Source: an uncultured Prevotellaceae bacterium (GTDB lineage Bacteria; Bacteroidota; Bacteroidia; Bacteroidales; Muribaculaceae). Taken from it: 9,317 nt of DNA. The position numbers and the translations under genes were made by a program. The notes beneath the pieces are model-generated. The model was not told the DNA's origin. It saw only the letters and a program-made list of their open reading frames with translations, and ran no database searches. How positions within the stretch are numbered: position 1 is the first letter of the stretch; every line of letters starts with the position of its first letter. The stretch lies in the NCBI GenBank assembly GCA_900556245.1, contig USOC01000026.1:1-9317 (forward strand), given 5' to 3'. Shown here one piece after another: positions 7,517-9,317 of the stretch.

Positions 7517-9317
7517 ATGAAAAAATCAGTTTTCGCATCAGCGCTTTTGGCTGCATTCATCGGCAGCTCACCTTTGGCGAATGCATCGGCAGAATTTAAT
7601 TACAAAGTGGACAGATTTGCAGATATTGAAGTATTGCGTTACCAAGTGACAGACTTCGACAAGTTGACACCTTCGCAGAAAAAGCAGATATACTATCTGA
7701 CAGAAGCTGCACTCTACGGTCGTGACATCCTTACGGATCAGAACGGAAAATATAATTTGGCTATCAGAACAACGCTTGAGGCTATTTATAAGAATTACAG
7801 TGGCGACAAGGCGAATGCAGACTACATGGCTTTCGTTCAATATCTGAAGCAAGTGTGGTTTGCCAATGGTATCTATCATCATTATTCGACAGATAAGTTT
7901 GTTCCACAATTCAGCAAAGAGTTTTTCAAGGCAGAGGTGGCCAAACTTCCGGGCGGAGCACTGCCTTTGCAGAATGGTCAGACTGTCCGCTCGTTCTTGC
8001 GGGAAATAGAGGCCTTGATTTTCGATCCGACTTATAAGGCGAAGCGTGTGAATCAAGCGGCTGGTCAAGATTTGATTTTGACTTCCGCCAACAACTATTA
8101 TGAAGGCGTCACTCAGGCTGAGGTGGAGCGCTTCTATGCCGATATGAAAGCCAAAGACAACTCGTCTGAACCGATTTCTTATGGATTGAATTCGCGTCTT
8201 GTGAAGAAAGACGGCGAGCTCTATGAAGAAGTCTACAAGATCGGAGGCCGTTATTCGGCAGCCATCGAAAAGATTGTAGAAAATTTGAAGATGGCAGAAA
8301 AATATTCGGAAAGCGAGCAGCAACGCGGGCATATTGCCAAATTGATTCAATATTATACTGACGGGAATCTAAAGACTTTCGACGAATACTCTATTTTGTG
8401 GGTGGAGGATGTGGTCAGCTCTGTCGATTTCATTAACGGCTTTATAGAAAGCTATGGAGATCCTCTTGGTTATAAGGGCGCATGGGAGTCGATTGTCAAT
8501 TTCAAAAATGTGAAGGCCTCTCATCGTACGGAAATTATCAGCGGCAATGCGCAATGGTTTGAAAATAACTCTCCAGTTGATTCCCGCTTTAAGAAGGATA
8601 AAGTGAAAGGCGTCACAGCAAAGGTTATTACTGCTGCAATTCTGGCCGGTGACGCCTATCCGGCAACGCCTATCGGCATCAATCTTCCGAATGCAAACTG
8701 GATTCGCGCATCTCATGGATCGAAGTCGGTCACACTGGAGAACATTACGGAAGCGTATGACCAAGCATCGCATGGCAACGGATTTAACGAAGAGTTTGTC
8801 ATTGATAAACAAACCGGCGACTTGATGGACAAGTATCTCTTCATTGTCGACAACCTGCATACAGACCTGCATGAGTGTCTTGGTCACGGCTCTGGAAAGC
8901 TTCTGCCCGGAGTGCATGACGATGCGTTGAAGGAGCATGGCTCTACATTGGAAGAGACCCGTGCCGACTTGTTTGCTCTTTATTATTTGGCAGATCCGAA
9001 GTTGCTCGAACTCGGGCTGCTCGACAATAAAGATGCTTATAAGGCTGAATACTATAAATATATCCTTAATGGAATGATGACGCAATTGATGCGTATCGAA
9101 TATGGCAAGGATATTGAAGAGTCGCATATGCGTAACCGTCAGTTGATCTCATCCTGGGCCTATGAGCATGGAAAGGCCGACAATGTCATTGAGTTTGTGA
9201 AAAGGGATGGCAAGACGTATCTTAAAATCAACGATTATGAAAAGTTGAGAGGTTTGTTTGGCCAACTTCTTGCAGAAGTGCAACGAATCAAATCGGAAGG
9301 CGATTATGAGGCAGGCC
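7517..9317 (+). CDS. Exported dipeptidyl-peptidase III (family M49), 3'-truncated by the window edge
   Basis: This zinc peptidase removes dipeptides from the N-terminus of short peptides. The frame from the ATG at 7517 stays open to the right edge, giving 600 visible residues. The Bacteroides thetaiotaomicron enzyme has about 675, so perhaps 75 residues are missing. The M49 signature HECLGH is at residues 452-457 (His452 codon 8870-8872), with catalytic Glu453. The second motif EETRAD is at 479-484, with Glu480 as third zinc ligand. HECLGH and the Thr in EETRAD agree with the Bacteroides form; Cys454 sits inside the zinc motif. The N-terminus is a clear signal peptide (MKKSVFASALLAAFIG, probable cleavage around ANASA near residue 25), so the protein should act in the periplasm, unlike the cytosolic eukaryotic enzymes. 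It follows the methyltransferase by 18 bases with no room for a separate promoter in the gap, so it is probably co-transcribed. Confidence 0.92.
   Translation, partial: MKKSVFASALLAAFIGSSPLANASAEFNYKVDRFADIEVLRYQVTDFDKLTPSQKKQIYYLTEAALYGRDILTDQNGKYNLAIRTTLEAIYKNYSGDKANADYMAFVQYLKQVWFANGIYHHYSTDKFVPQFSKEFFKAEVAKLPGGALPLQNGQTVRSFLREIEALIFDPTYKAKRVNQAAGQDLILTSANNYYEGVTQAEVERFYADMKAKDNSSEPISYGLNSRLVKKDGELYEEVYKIGGRYSAAIEKIVENLKMAEKYSESEQQRGHIAKLIQYYTDGNLKTFDEYSILWVEDVVSSVDFINGFIESYGDPLGYKGAWESIVNFKNVKASHRTEIISGNAQWFENNSPVDSRFKKDKVKGVTAKVITAAILAGDAYPATPIGINLPNANWIRASHGSKSVTLENITEAYDQASHGNGFNEEFVIDKQTGDLMDKYLFIVDNLHTDLHECLGHGSGKLLPGVHDDALKEHGSTLEETRADLFALYYLADPKLLELGLLDNKDAYKAEYYKYILNGMMTQLMRIEYGKDIEESHMRNRQLISSWAYEHGKADNVIEFVKRDGKTYLKINDYEKLRGLFGQLLAEVQRIKSEGDYEAG

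Noticed and set aside
7568..9127. Two long minus-strand open frames (7568-8350 and 8369-9127) opposite the M49 gene
   Set aside because: Both lie wholly within the dipeptidyl-peptidase III coding region, whose zinc motifs confirm the plus frame; their products resemble no known family and have shadow-frame composition.

Overview
The window looks like ordinary chromosomal core sequence from a member of the Bacteroidota, most likely order Bacteroidales. This rests on three things. The proteins resemble Bacteroidales versions: an IMP dehydrogenase with a '[14 protein letters not shown]' N-terminal region, a double-parvulin isomerase, and an exported M49 peptidase with HECLGH. Start codons are preceded by A/T-rich sequence rather than strong Shine-Dalgarno motifs. 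There is also a perfect TAnnTTTG-type -7 promoter box upstream of dxr. Family and genus cannot be fixed by eye. All recognisable genes are on the + strand.

Layout. Positions 1-1401 hold the 3' part of guaB (IMP dehydrogenase), cut by the left edge. A long hairpin (1427-1471) separates it from a secreted tandem-parvulin peptidyl-prolyl isomerase (1495-3420). A 347-base gap follows (3421-3767). It contains a terminator-like hairpin, a short palindrome, a -7 promoter box and a G-rich leader of about 180 nt. A tightly packed run of four genes comes next: dxr (3768-4940), rseP (4959-6341), an RlmI-family rRNA methyltransferase (6314-7498, overlapping rseP by 28 nt) and an exported dipeptidyl-peptidase III (7517 to the right edge, 3' end missing). 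Gaps of 18 nt or overlap suggest these four are one transcription unit started by the promoter near 3573.

How the genes relate. guaB makes XMP for guanine nucleotides and seems to be a separate unit or the end of one. The isomerase probably folds periplasmic or outer-membrane proteins. In the second cluster, dxr makes MEP for isoprenoids, RseP cuts transmembrane substrates in the inner membrane, the methyltransferase modifies 23S rRNA, and the M49 enzyme trims dipeptides from peptides outside the cytoplasm. Apart from a loose cell-envelope theme, these look like housekeeping genes grouped by transcription rather than one pathway.

I found no mobile element, CRISPR array, tRNA, rRNA or convincing new system. 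The points most worth a second look are the unexplained dxr leader with its uncertain start, the guaB/isomerase hairpin close to a start codon, and the exported M49 peptidase in this operon.
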